This document shows, piece by piece, positions 1-12,300 of a stretch of DNA of 64,000 nucleotides. A program made the position numbers and the translations under genes. Source of the stretch: Epinephelus fuscoguttatus (taxonomy: Eukaryota; Chordata; Actinopteri; Perciformes; Serranidae). Positions within the stretch are counted from its first letter, which is position 1; each line of letters starts with the position of its first letter. The DNA is taken from the NCBI RefSeq assembly GCF_011397635.1, contig NC_064759.1, forward strand, positions 23,832,428 to 23,896,427, in the 5' to 3' direction. The notes under the pieces are model-generated. The model ran no database searches, was not told the DNA's origin, and saw only the letters and a list, made by a program, of their open reading frames with translations.

Positions 1-2640
1 TGTCAATCAAATAATTATTTCAACTATACTAAAATACACAACCCACCAGTTGGGAACCACTGATTTAGAGCATGTGCATTTGTTCCCACCAATGAAAACA
101 TGCAAGTAACAGAGAACTTTTTTACACCACAAACTGATGCAAATTTATATTTTTGTATTAAGGTGCATTTATGTTAAAGAAATTTCAGATTTTTTTTCTG
201 ATTATTAAGTGAAATCAAATTAAACAAAGTGAAATCTAAAAGAACAGGCGATGTTGAAATGAAATCTACGCCCCTGGTTTGTATGTAAAAATCTTAATTC
301 GTAAAATAACTAGAAACTAAAAAATTGTACTGCTGTAAAAAAAAGTACAATATTTCCTCCTGACTTGTAGTGGAGTGTAGGTATAAGGTGGCAAGGAAGA
401 AAACTATTCAAGTTAAGTACATGAACCTCAGATTTGTACTTAAAGTATGGAGAAAATGTAGTGTGTTATATTCCACTGCTGCTTGCCAGACAGTAAGTGG
501 ATGACTGACAATGTAACCATTAATCATTTCTTTATGTCTAATCTAACAGTGTTTAAATAAAAAAAAACACTTCATAATGTTTGAAAATCCGTTTGTATTT
601 GTATGATTGGTTGGAGCTTTGACTAGATGCCTAAATGTTGAGATAATTATTTGAAATGGCGACACAGCAACAGAAAGCACAAACATTTGCTCTTTTATGT
701 CTTTCCAAATAGTGTGATTCAGTTTGCTGTACTGGTTTGATTTAGCTTTTCTGCTGAATATATATTTTTTTTTTTACCTTTTTTTTCTGTTACTGGCAGC
801 AAAGGATCTGAGAGGGGTCTCTGTACTCAACGCAACCCCCCTCAAAGCTACCCCCCTGCTTACTTAACATCTGCAAGGTAAGGGAGAAGGTAGAGGGGGA
901 GTGGTTTGGGGTTAGCACAGTGCATACACATAAAGTGGCATAACAGTCTGCACGTAAGACTGGCTCATTTGCCCCCTGGTGGAGTTACACAATGACAGGA
1001 ATTTGGATCAATCATCACCTCATAAGGATAAAAGCACTTTATTAGCTCTAAAGAGCCTCTTCTCAAATGTGCTCTACCTAAAAACATGCTGCAGGAGTTA
1101 CTCAGTGCAATTATATAATACATGTTGAGTCGTGGGTGATGCTGAGAGAGGTAATGGGAGAAAACGGGGGGTATTGGGAGGGAGTCATGAAGCAGGAGTA
1201 GGAGGGAGGCATGGGTGGAGAGGCGAGGAACAAGCAAGGGCTTATGTGCTTATATTATTCTAATCTCTCAGGCCTGGTCCAATGTAAGCAACACGGGAGT
1301 ACTGACCATCACTTCAATCACAGCCGGATCAATGCCTGCACTGTTTCAGCCTTTGCCATTAGACATTTCATTAAATTTGAATCAATAAAGGGTAAATAAA
1401 TACGCAGACTTCAGCATCACACATTTTCATCTTGGGATTACTTTAGTGCGGCATCATGGGCCAACAGCAACAGCACACTCAAAAAAGCGGTCTTCTTTTT
1501 ACTGAAGCCCTCTCAAGGTAATCAATGGCTTGTCATGACTAAGCAGTGTAGACTTGTGCTTTGGTTAGACTCACAATCAATCAACAGTAGTCGTAGTTAT
1601 TGCTCAGGCTGTCTGTGCAACATAATAAATTACAAATATTCTCTTAACAAAGAGACTGGCAATGGCGAGTGAATGCAAGATTTATATTTTGTTTTATATT
1701 TTTGATGTGTGGATTGCCAAAAGAGATTTACCATAAATACAGATATTCCATGAGTATGCACTCACCTACTGTGACCCACCAAATATACTTGAGCATCAAC
1801 TGTGAAATTGTCTGGGGAGTTGTGAAATGTGTTCGTATGACCAGGTGTATTTTCTTAGGTGTGCAGCAGCCTTAGTTGTTGAAGGTGTGTCTCCAGCCAT
1901 TTTTCCAAAGGCCACGACAGGGTCAGCGGTTTGAGGGTGGTCTACGGTGCCGAAAGGAGCACAGTGAGGGCGGAGCTGTTCCTGGAGGCTGCCAGCAGAT
2001 GGAGGCACTGATGGAGTGGGACCACCCACTCGGGAGTCCACACTAAACTGACAGTTAATCTTTGTTTTTCATCTCAAGGTCAAGGTATCGTTACGATTTT
2101 TGACGGGGGACATTTTGACATGTCACAGTAGGAAAAACACAGATGCAAATGATAAATTATTGATGGCTGAATATCATTTAGCTGCCTCAGTTTTGGGTCA
2201 CTGTCGCACTGTCATGGCTTACTGGAACTCTTGAAAGTAATGTCATCATTAATCTTATTAGCAACATCTGTGCTTTCTTACTGCGACAATTCAAAATATC
2301 TGCTGTGAAAAAAAGCCTGTTGGCCAAATCTAAGGATATATACAGATACAGGTATGTATGTGACTGAGTGTGGTGTGCATGCATGCAAGGCTAATTGTCT
2401 TGCAAAGAGGTATACCATGTGCTTCCATGCAAAGTACTAAGTGGTATAAATTTATATACGGTATGAGGTAGTTTAGCTGTTCATTATCATCCATGTGTGC
2501 CTCAAGATTTGTTAGCTGATTGTTATTTACATTTGAATTATGTCTGATTTAAATGTTATGGGTTTGTGAATGGGATTATTTAGTTTTTAATGATGTTAGC
2601 TCCTTTTTATCTTAAGCAGTTTTCTTGGTTTGTCCAGATG
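1..2640. other. Intergenic stretch without a recognised gene
   Basis: This stretch is AT-rich, with short poly-A and poly-T runs. Open frames on both strands are short, lack plausible splice partners and match no family I recognise. The part near 1860-2040 is richer in G+C but shows no convincing splice sites. I see nothing here that I would annotate as a gene. Confidence 0.5.
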
Positions 2641-2649
2641 AGCATCATT

Positions 2650-3695
2650 AAAGGGATACTTTGCTGATTTTCAACCAGCTTTGTATCAAAACAGTGTACG
2701 AAGTATGTGTAAATGAACTATGGTAAACTTCCTTCCATCTAACCAGTGCCTAACTATCCCTCCTGGCCCCCCAGTGAAACTCTGCCAGATGACGCAATTT
2801 ACATCATCCAGCGGAGTTTTGCTGACAGCCAGCAAAACTCCGCTGGATTGCTTGAACTACAGGCTATACTTCCACATTTTCATATTGTCCACCACCCATG
2901 CTGCCACTGCGGACACAGAGTATAGAAGCAGATCAAGAGACTCTCTCTCGCCCTCTCTCAAACCAGATATCTGATCAGACGGTAAAACTAGGCAGTGCTG
3001 ATCAAATATATATCAAGATTATATTACTGCATTGCCTTTAGTTTAGTTTAGTTGATTTATAAAGGGACAGTGTGCAATGACATTAATCATTTACAAGAAA
3101 TTAAAACATGGTTGCACCGGATTTAGCAAAACACTAATTTCCATCTGTAGTCCTACACGTAACAAGTAGACACAACAAATAAAAATAAAATTCAAGGTGC
3201 ACATGCCTAAAATGTTTTAGAAACATATTTTATTGCCGTGTTTAGCTGTAATAACGAGAGTTTTTAAAGAAGAAGAGGCCACCATACTGTTTCCTGCACA
3301 GTGAAAACAGAGGCCTAAAAACGTAGATCAAATGGTAAAACTAGGAAGCGCTAATCAATACACCAAGTTTCTGTGACCGTGTTGCATATTTCTCGCCTTA
3401 AATATTTTAAGAAACATGTTTTAGCTTACCATTTAACTGTAATACAGGATCGTTTCTTGCCATCTGGCCATCACTGTTTAAAACAGACAAGTTCACTTTA
3501 CGTCACCCACCAACTGAAGCGACTATTGGTCTGGTGCGGCACAGTTGTAGGTTTTCTACCTCTTGAGCAAAAGTGTCCCTTTTCTCTGTTTTCTTTGGTT
3601 CTGTAGCATTTACACTTAAAGTATTTGCATCTTTCTACTGCACGGACATCCTAGTTTATTAAAAGGTCATCTTTCCAGTGGTGACGTACCTCTTT
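2650..3695. repeat. Interspersed repeat, MITE-like, with short terminal inverted repeats
   Basis: The left end reads AAAGGGATACTTTG and the right end reads GACGTACCTCTTT, which is a partial inverted match. Two internal segments resemble each other: the one starting near 2984 (TAAAACTAGGCAGTGCTGATC) and the one near 3337 (TAAAACTAGGAAGCGCTAATC). I recognise this only as a repeat common in fish genomes; the family is not assigned and the borders are approximate. Confidence 0.4.
2807..2847. repeat. Short perfect hairpin, 18-bp arms
   Basis: Arms 2807-2824 and 2830-2847 are exact reverse complements around a five-base spacer. It lies inside the larger repeat at 2650-3695 and probably belongs to it. 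Confidence 0.8.
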
Positions 3696-3701
3696 AAATA
3701 C

Positions 3702-4385
3702 GTTTACATGCACACTATTATTCTGAAGATGACAACATTCTGAATTTCATTCTGGTCATGTAAATAACATATTTCATTTGGATATTCTGAATTTTGCCTT
3801 TTTCTGAATGAAGCATTTTCAGATAAAGTCATAGGATATGCTGGCATTATTCAGGTTTTAGGAGCCTTCTTTGGACATGTACACAGTACAGTCAGAATAT
3901 GCATCTCAACTGGGGTGATTTTAAACACAGTTTGTGACACTTGACCTCTTACCTGTAGATGGTCAGCTCTGTGCGTTGTGATGAATGCACTGTACACAAA
4001 CAAACTAGCTAACAGTTTGCAAGGCTGGGGTAGAGATACATGCCCAAAAGAACAGCCTACATTTCTTGTCAGAATGAGAAATACAACTACTTTTAAACAT
4101 GATGTGATGAAAGAGTTGGACAGTTTCTTTAAAATGCGCAAATATCGCAACACCGACCTTTTAATTAAGATGGCTGAAGGAATGAAAGAGGGAGGCTGTG
4201 TTTGCAAAGTCAAACAAACCCGCCACTACTTTTTTGATGCAAAGAAGCAAAACAACAAGTTGCTCCAGCTGACCCACTTTTCTACATTTTATGTGATAAA
4301 CCACATGTGAGGGAATGTTAATCTGAGTATGAAAGGCTGCGTGTAAACGGGAATATTAGTGGAATAGCCTTGGCCGTGTAAACAG
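3702..4385. mobile_element. Non-autonomous DNA transposon with a Myb/SANT-like open frame
   Basis: The ends are inverted: the left begins GTTTACATGCACAC and the right closes with GGCCGTGTAAAC, with TATTC/GAATATTAG motifs just inside. An internal forward frame (3978-4310) contains the stretch KYRNTDLLIKMAEGMKEGG, which looks like the second half of a Myb/SANT-like DNA-binding domain of the sort carried by PIF/Harbinger elements. That family assignment is inference. No transposase is visible. Confidence 0.45.
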
Positions 4386-4390
4386 CTTAG

Positions 4391-5300
4391 TAGGAACACT
4401 GTCTTTTTCGGAGTAAGGGTAAAAACAGAGATATTTTGTGTATGTTAAGGTAGTCAGTTTCTACTTCCAGTATGACTGTCTTTGTCACCTGCCTTCTCTA
4501 ACTGCATCCACTAACTGATTAATCCATCACTGGTCCAGCTTTGACACAAATCCAGCTGTAAATCAGTCATTTTGTGAGAGAGAACATTCATACACAACCT
4601 ACCTCAAGCAACAGTCACTTCAAAAGCAAGCAGCAACTATCTCCTTAGCTGCACAGTCTCGTGGTGCCGACTGGCTCAATGTGCCACATCAGCTGTTCAT
4701 ATGACATTTGCAAATGCCTGGAAGAACCACAACAACTACAATAATCACCAATCTGTTCTCTGCTACATTGCAATGTTGCAGTAATGTACTGTAGGTAAGT
4801 TGTCCTTCAGTATCAGAACATGGCGTACTTGCCAAGAAAAGCATGTTAGCTCTAAACATTTGCAACTAAAATATCTACAGGTAAATATATGTTTTTACTG
4901 TGAGGGTTTTTACATACCCACACTGCAACATATATAGCGTGAGTACATGCAACAGTAATGGAATATGAGAGCACGGTTTCTTCAGCTTTGGCCAGAGTCT
5001 CACAGCTGTTATGCAAAGTGGTTTTGCATGCTCACTGTAAACACTGATGGCAAAAATACATTTCATCATGTATAGAGTAAACAATCCTAACTACACATTA
5101 GATTTAGGCAGGGTGAGGGACCATCACGTACTGTAGAGCATACCCAATGTATTCATCTGAGCAAGCACTTTTTCTTAAAGGCATGGCACATACTGTATAT
5201 GTGATGTTAGAAGGTGATGTAACCAAAGCTTTTGACCATAATCAGAATGGCTTTTTTTCTGTAATATCAATTTTAAATTAAAACTATTTTGGTGTTTGAA
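4391..5300. other. Intergenic stretch, nothing recognised
   Basis: No coding region, RNA gene or clear repeat border can be supported here. Open frames are short and unsupported by splice signals. Confidence 0.4.
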
Positions 5301-5304
5301 GATT

Positions 5305-6130
5305 TATTAGGGTTGAATTCTGGATGGACTATGGCTTGTATTGGGTGAATATACTGAAATCGCAATCTGTTGTGGTATGACTTGACAGAAAGACCAGTGT
5401 ATCAAGACTGGTGGTGCTTTCAGACCTAGAGTTGCCTTGCTTTGGTCCGAATCAGGGACTGATTTTGTTACAAAGTTGCGCAATTGCCAAAGTTGGTTTG
5501 TGTTCTCACGGCAGCATTTACAAGTGGAACAGATAAAATGCCTTGCACGAGAACACTGCTCTTGATTGGTGAGAATTTTCATGAGAGAAAAATCCAAGAA
5601 GTAAACAAAACGTTGAAGAAGAGTACATTTGCAAGATAAATGCGACACTTTCTAATTTCACAATGACAGAACAACTTTGCAGGTTGATGATAGCGCTGGT
5701 CATCGTGGACAACGTTGCTTGCATTGCTCATTTCAAGCAAACCATACAGTTTGAAAACGAGGCGCGGCTCCGACTAGAAAACAATATTTTGATACGCTAG
5801 ATGAGCCGAATGTGCATGTTAAGGCAGTGCAGGAGGAGGCGCACATTAATAATCCTCCAGGACTGTAACATGTTCATGCTTGTTTAACCCAAATAATGCA
5901 TAATGTGACTGCAGTTGGTCCAGATCGAGGTTGGAACACGTTCTCACCACAAACGAACCGCACCGAGACCACCTCTTCAAGAAGATCCTTGTTTGGTTGT
6001 TTTGGTCTGTACCAGACTGCAATTGCTGTGTTCTTACCTGCTCAAACCAACTGCATATAGGGCGCAAACGAACTCGAGCTCGATTGAACCAAACCAAAAA
6101 GGGCTGGTGTGATACAATGTGGAACATGCA
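5305..6130. repeat. Interspersed repeat of unassigned family
   Basis: The segment has a base composition distinct from its flanks and phrases I associate with a dispersed fish repeat (around 5400-5720 and again 5940-6110). Overlapping open frames on both strands in 5846-6216 arise from this repeat and are not treated as genes. Borders are approximate. Confidence 0.3.
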
Positions 6131-7560
6131 AACCGTTGGCACTCCTCAACCTGATTTGAAAGATCCACATTCCAATAAAAAACACCAAGCAGAATGACAT
6201 TTAGATTCCTCTTCATTCACCCCTTTTATTGCCATACTGTATATATGTGTGCATGAGCAATGTCTTGAAGTAAGTAATCAAAAGGCATTGCAGAGGTGAA
6301 TTTTATGTGTAGGAATTTTACTTTGTTTTCTACAAGCAAACAAATACACCCACTAAGTAGCTGAAATCAATTTAACTATCTTGATTCCACACTCCTTTTC
6401 TGCACAAGCAATTTAATCATGTCCCCTCAGTTGGGGGTCTCTTAAAATAAAATCCTGAGCCCTCTTTGAGACCGTGACAAGTCCGGTCTAGTCTGAGACA
6501 AGACCAGGACCTTAAAGTGGTCTCGAGAATAAGACTGATCTTGAGTACTTCAACACTGGCTCATACAAAAAATAAATTAAAAAAATCAACACATTTTTAC
6601 TGTTTTACAAACAGTTTTTCATAAAATAGCTACATCCTAATGGATGGCAGCGTATTGTACATTATCTTTGGATATGTATAAAAGCTCCAATATATACTTT
6701 TGTTTTTGCTCTCCTGTAAAATTAGGAAAATGTCACTTGTGCCCTGTTTGCTCTAGACCCTTGATATACTTGTCTTCATGTGGTTTACAAAAGGTGGGAT
6801 GGTGGGTGGCCATTTGGTCAAAGATTCAGAGCCCTCACAGAGCATTCCTTAAATCTGGTGGATACTTGGTCACTTACATAACTCCCACGTAGTTACATCT
6901 CATTACTTCCAACAAACGGCCAATTCATATAGCCAGAGGTTCCTGTCCCCCAGAGTGTGCACTGAATACCTGCAGTGTTATGCTATGTATTCCAGCTGAA
7001 TCATGATTCTCAGACCAGGGCTTTATTCAATCAGAGCTGTGTCTAGGTGTGAGCAATGTCTGGTATAAGTCAAGTTACGTTCAGCAGACAGTGGAATAAC
7101 TGTCATCAGCCATGCAAAGCTGAAACATGCAGGCTGTTTTTGTGTTACAGTACATGAAAGAACACAAAACATGTCCTAGCATGTGTTGTGTTCAGTTTGA
7201 GCAAAACAACGATTTCAGTATGCTCACTATAGTCTGACAACGTTTCATGTAAGATTACACACAAAAAGTTGCAGCCACAGGGATTTACTAAGTTATGTGT
7301 TGACCAAATAAATGTACCTGCTAAATTTATAGAAACGTTACAGGAAGATGTAAGAGCAGAAAAACAGAATACAAGAGAGTATTTGATGATATTTGATGCA
7401 CTAATCTGTTTTTAAAAATGCCACTCTTTTTGGAAGTCCAATACAAATATTTTCCATGGTGGTTGAGAGAGTGGGACCACTAGGCGTGGAGGAAGAGGGG
7501 GGGTCCTTAAGTAGGAGCAGACTTTATCACTCTCCTCCTTTCTAGTGGTGGTCCTTTCTC
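6131..7560. other. Intergenic region upstream of tnxb
   Basis: A short stretch at 6430-6560 rich in GTCTCGAG/GAGACC-type words resembles a dispersed fish repeat. The rest shows no gene. The last 120 bases, around 7440-7560, are purine- and pyrimidine-rich and probably hold the tnxb core promoter, although I see no clear TATA box. Confidence 0.35.
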
Positions 7561-7569
7561 TCACCTCTT

Positions 7570-7671
7570 TCCTCCCAGATCACATCCAGCGAGTCTGTGT
7601 GAGCTTTTCCAGTCAGATGGAGAGAGCAACACAAAGACAGAGATAAAGACAAGAACTAAGTCATTATTCTG
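7570..7671 (+). other. Probable non-coding first exon of tnxb
   Basis: The sequence ends in a strong donor (TTCTG followed by GTAAGTTC at 7672). The next good acceptor downstream on this strand is at 9207-9208, just before the exon that carries the tnxb start codon. No ATG with a long open frame is present, so this would be 5' untranslated. The transcription start is a guess; cDNA would be needed to fix it. Confidence 0.4.
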
Positions 7672-8409
7672 GTAAGTTCTTTTTTTTCATTAGCCTAATT
7701 TATCAGAGTTGTAAATGCAGTCATTTGAATGATTGGATTCATATCTGTCACGTTGGTGTCTGTTTGCATTCCTTTAAATTAAATTGCCTTTATGGTGCAG
7801 AGCTGATTTATTCTCAGGGTTTAACAAGTGCATTTGTAGGAAAAGGCCATGTTGTAAAATACTATGTTTTAGATGATAAAAAGACCTTAAACAGTAAACT
7901 GCAAAAGCTGCTTTGAGTGGTGAACATAATTTGTCATTTTTAGTGTGCACACATAATGTGGCATGGTTATACCTGCTATTATTAACCTTTAACTATCTTT
8001 TTTTTCCACTCTATCAGAATGAATACTGGGCTGGTATGATCATTTATCATTTTTGAGTAAGAGTAGCCACTAATTCAGTTATACTGCATAAATTAAGAAG
8101 TTAATTCATGCCCTCCAGTGCAACATTTGAAAATTGGCTTCCTGTGCAGCAAAGCATCCTAATGTGTTTACATGCTGCACGATTTATTTGATTTTCTGCA
8201 GATTTAAAGCCAAGGCTGGACATATTTCTTTTAGCGGTTTTATGAGCTGTGGGTGCAGCGGATTATGTAACCTTCTGTGTATAGTGAAAGACGTACAGTG
8301 TCCCACAGTTCTATACAGTAACGCTCTGTTACCTCTCTGCATAGTCTCTCCAGCAGACTCTCCCGCTCGAGTCACCTTCTCCCTTCCTGTCCAAAATCAG
8401 CTAATTTAG

Positions 8410-8641
8410 ATTTTACTTAGTTTGGCAAGTCATTGAATTAACGGTTATGTCTGATTCCAACAGTGCTGCAATTCTTCAACTTCTATTTGTTGGAATCAGA
8501 CATAACCGTTAATTCAATGACTTGCCAAACTAAGTAAAATACTGAGCTGACATATTAAACTAAGTATAATGTTTTTGAAAATTGATACTACTTTTTTCAA
8601 AACTGTGCCTAGTGATGCACTTTTAAAATGTCAGCTCAGTA
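8410..8641. repeat. Perfect 53-bp palindrome plus overlapping second inverted repeat in tnxb intron 1
   Basis: Arms 8410-8462 and 8488-8540 are identical reverse complements over all 53 bases, separated by a 25-base loop. The end of the right arm overlaps a second inverted repeat: about 8536-8559 pairs with 8622-8645 (core ACTGAGCTGACAT / ATGTCAGCTCAGT) with one mismatch. The lack of divergence in the first palindrome implies a recent origin or gene conversion between arms. It may be the fold-back terminus of a MITE. Confidence 0.85.
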
Positions 8642-9338
8642 TTTTTTTTTTTCCATGATGCTTACTCTGTTTCTAATGTCTTGTACTGGTGCTCAGGGAA
8701 AACTGGAAACAAGTATGTGTAGTCAGATTCAAAACTGTATCTTAGAAAGATTTTGATATGCTTTTATGCATTTGACCACTGTGAATGATTTGGCTCAGTG
8801 AACCTTCTCAAATGTCAGATCACAGCCTATAACTTTTAATGAACCTGTGACCTGAAATTTCGACAACATGACAATCTACCAAGACTGAAAGGTTTATAAA
8901 ATAAGTTTCTCAAACTGAATGGAAGAAGCAAGTAATAAAATCTCTTGATTGAGCCATTGCTGTCAGGTCATTTGAGCGAAGTACAAAACCTGATATTGCT
9001 CCAAGTGTAGTGTCCTAATAGCCTGTAGAAGGTTGTTCAAGTGAGTATCAAAGTCTTAATGGGAACGGTGTGAATGTGAAGCTGGCAAAAAAAGAGCAAG
9101 TATGCTCAGCAAAACCTTTCTTGGAATTAGAAAATGTATTTAGCACTAAAATTTCATGCATTAAACTCAATTATAACTCAGCTCTTTCATGTTTGTTTTC
9201 ATTTCTAGGAGAAACCTGACATAATCTCCTTAACAAGTGGTCAAAGAAATATAGAGGAAGGAGTTCATAATTTTACAGTAACATACATACAGATCGACTA
9301 AAGGCAATACCATCTCTGGCTACTGCTGCTGGCTCACA

Positions 9339-12300
9339 ATGCTGTTTACTCTAGGGCTTCTCCTCCTTCTCACCCCATTTCCCTCCTTTCAATCCCCAAC
9401 CAATGAGAGGAGAAACTCCACAGGAAGCGATGTGACCAGACCCAATGCCATTCTCACCCTGTCGAAACCAAAAACCACTGCTGCTCTCGCCAAACAGACC
9501 ATTCGCCCAACCCCAAAGCCAAACACAGTTAATCAGACGGTTTCATCCACTCCGGCCACAGCAGCAGTAAAGGCCTCTACAGTCACTGAGGTGAAGGCTA
9601 CCAAAGACAAGCCTGCCCCCACTGTAGTTCAAAACATTCAGTCAACAGCCCCAAAGTCTGCTCCCGCCAGTGGAGCTAAAACCACCAAAAACAAGCCCAC
9701 AGCCTCCGTCAATCAGACTGTTGTAACTAAATCTCCCTCTACCAAAGACAAGCCTGCCCCCACAGTGGTTCAAACTGCCCTGTCGACATCAGCAAAGGCC
9801 AATCAGAGTGCCGTAATCAAAACTCCCGCCACTACCACCACCACCACCACCACCAGAGAAAAGCCTGCCGCTGTTCAGCCACTCAAGGTGGTCATAAGCG
9901 ATGGCTGTGACTCAAACAACGCCAAGGAGCAGGAAGTGAAGCTGAAGCCTGGTGCTCCTCTGGTGATGACGCATAAGATCAGCTTGTTGCCTGGTGGCTG
10001 CACCGGGGGATGTGAGGCCGAGATGGCTGCGCTGAAAGGTCGTGTGGCCCGACTGGAAAGAGAGATGTCTGCCCTCAAAGACAAATGTATGATTCTGTCA
10101 TATTCACCAGAATATTATCTTTGACACCACTCATTAAAGATATGGATTTAGTAATTTTGGTTATTTTTGTTGCTGCCCAGGTCCATGTTCTGCAAACTGT
10201 CCAAATGACTGTAATGGCAATGGGGAATGTGAGAAGGGTAAATGTGTCTGCCAGCAGGGATTCATGGGTCCAGACTGCAGTAAGTGTGCACAAGGAGCTG
10301 AGTGTGCTAGGAGTAAGTGAGATTGTACACTATTTGGATATGTTAGCATTAGAGACATATTTCTAAAGGTCTGGTATGTAGGATTTCGGAGGATATATTG
10401 GCAGAAATAGAATATAAAATAAAAAGTATGTTTTCTTTAGCATCTCCATGTTTCTACTGTGGCTCAGAACGGACAAACCAAACACTGGCTCTAGATAGGG
10501 CCATTTGCACTTTTGCGTCGACCTCCGTAGTTAACAGCCCCTCCCCTGATGAGAGCGACAGAAAAACTGATTTTTTTTTTTTAACATGAAACTGTTTAAT
10601 GCCGTGTTTATACTGGTTTAAATCACTGGATCCATTTGTTTTGGAAAGGAAGAGACCTCTGCACATAATTTGGCTCCCGGTAAAAACATTCTGAATGTCT
10701 TGATCAGAAAAAAGGTGAGCACACATTAAGTTATTGGAGAACATAGGTGAGCACACATTTGCAGGTAACTGGGCGAGCAGGCATCTGCATGTCAGGAGAT
10801 GATTTGTAATTTAAAGCTGTTTTAGTCAGTGTTTTTAATGGACCTCTGTGAATAATTTGGCTCCTGGTAAAAACCTTCTGAACAATAAACATTAGAGGAA
10901 ATCTAACTGGGGGAAGTTTCAGCTGGTTGCAATCTGCAATCCTCACTGCTAGAGGCCACTAAATATCCCCTAAATCTTACGCACAGTTCCTTTAAGTGAG
11001 AGAAAGTTGTTTTTATTTGATTATCTCATTTATATTTTGCTTGTAACCTCTACTCTGGTATTTCAGAAGCTGCCAAAGGAAAGGCCAAGGTGACCGTGGA
11101 AACAGTGACCCTGCAGGTGAACAAAGACAAGGAAAACATGCAGGAGAGAACCACCAGAGTAGAGCAAACTCTCTTCCAGAGGAGGGAGCAGAAGAAAGAG
11201 ACTGACACTAAGTCTAAAGTGGCTACTAATGCTAGAGTGGGTCTTGTTAAAACCCAAACAAAACAAGATTCTATAAAGAAAATAACAACTAAAGACTCTT
11301 CAAGTGCCGCAAAGACCAGTCGCCCAAATGTGGGTCAAGTTCTGCTGAGACATGAGGGAAGGAAGCAGGAAGAGGCCCGCAAAGGCAAAACAACAGTCCT
11401 GACCTCTAAAAAGGTCCTCCAAAAACCTGACCTCAGACTTGTTAAGGAAGGAACTGCCGGTAAAACAAATCCTAAAGCTGACCAACTGAAAGACGAACCT
11501 CAAACCAATGTAACTCAGAGTAATGTGAAGAAATCTAACGGCACAGCTAAAATTGTGACCATTCTGACCAAGATCGTGGAAACGAACAAAACCAGAACAG
11601 GGAAGGAGAATATGGAGCAGTCCACACTGGCTGAGAAACGCACCAAGAAGGTCAAAGTAGACACTACAAATGTGCAGTCTGTTGACAACAGAAACACTGA
11701 AGCTGGAAAAACTGGAAAGGCCATACAGAGGAGTCAGTACCTGGTTAATACAACCATTGCGGCAACATCAGGCGAGGGTCGAAGTGTGCAGAATAAAACA
11801 ACCATCCATGGCTCTGGGAGTGCAAGGAGGATGGGAGGAACTGGATTAGGTTCTGTAAGGGTTGTAAACACCTCCTCCTACAGCTTCACTGTCACATGGT
11901 CAGCACCACAAGGGATGTTCAAGAACTTCACCGTGATCAGGAGAGAGCCACGCGCAGAGGGTGATGAAGACGACCTTGAGGAGTTTGAAGAGGAAACTCT
12001 TGAAGTCGAAAAGTTCTCTACAGCTAAGAACGCAACTGAAGTGCACGTACAGGTTGAGAGCACCAACACAACTGCCGCCTTCGGTAGAGCTGCTGGATCT
12101 AGAGGCAGAGCTGAAACAAAGAGGATCTCTATGGTGGTCCCTGGCAGCGTGCGCTCTGTGGAGTTCAGTAACCTCCGGGCAAACACAGGCTATGTTCTGC
12201 ATGTGTATGGCACTACTGCTGAGAAGAGATCAAAGATTCATAGAGTAACTGCAATGACAGGTAATTAAAGTTGCACTAATTTTTTATTTAATTCCTCTAC

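Noticed and set aside
965-1237. A 90-codon minus-strand frame rich in Leu, Ser and His
   Set aside because: No splice partner, no domain, and low-complexity composition. Not enough to call a gene.
1796-2041. An 81-codon minus-strand frame rich in Pro and Ser
   Set aside because: Higher G+C but no recognisable domain or splice sites in phase.
5846-6216. Overlapping frames on both strands
   Set aside because: Both fall in a dispersed repeat; coding on both strands at once is not credible here.
11878-12202. Minus-strand frames under tnxb exon 4
   Set aside because: They are shadows of the plus-strand FN3 coding region, which has conserved domain sequence.
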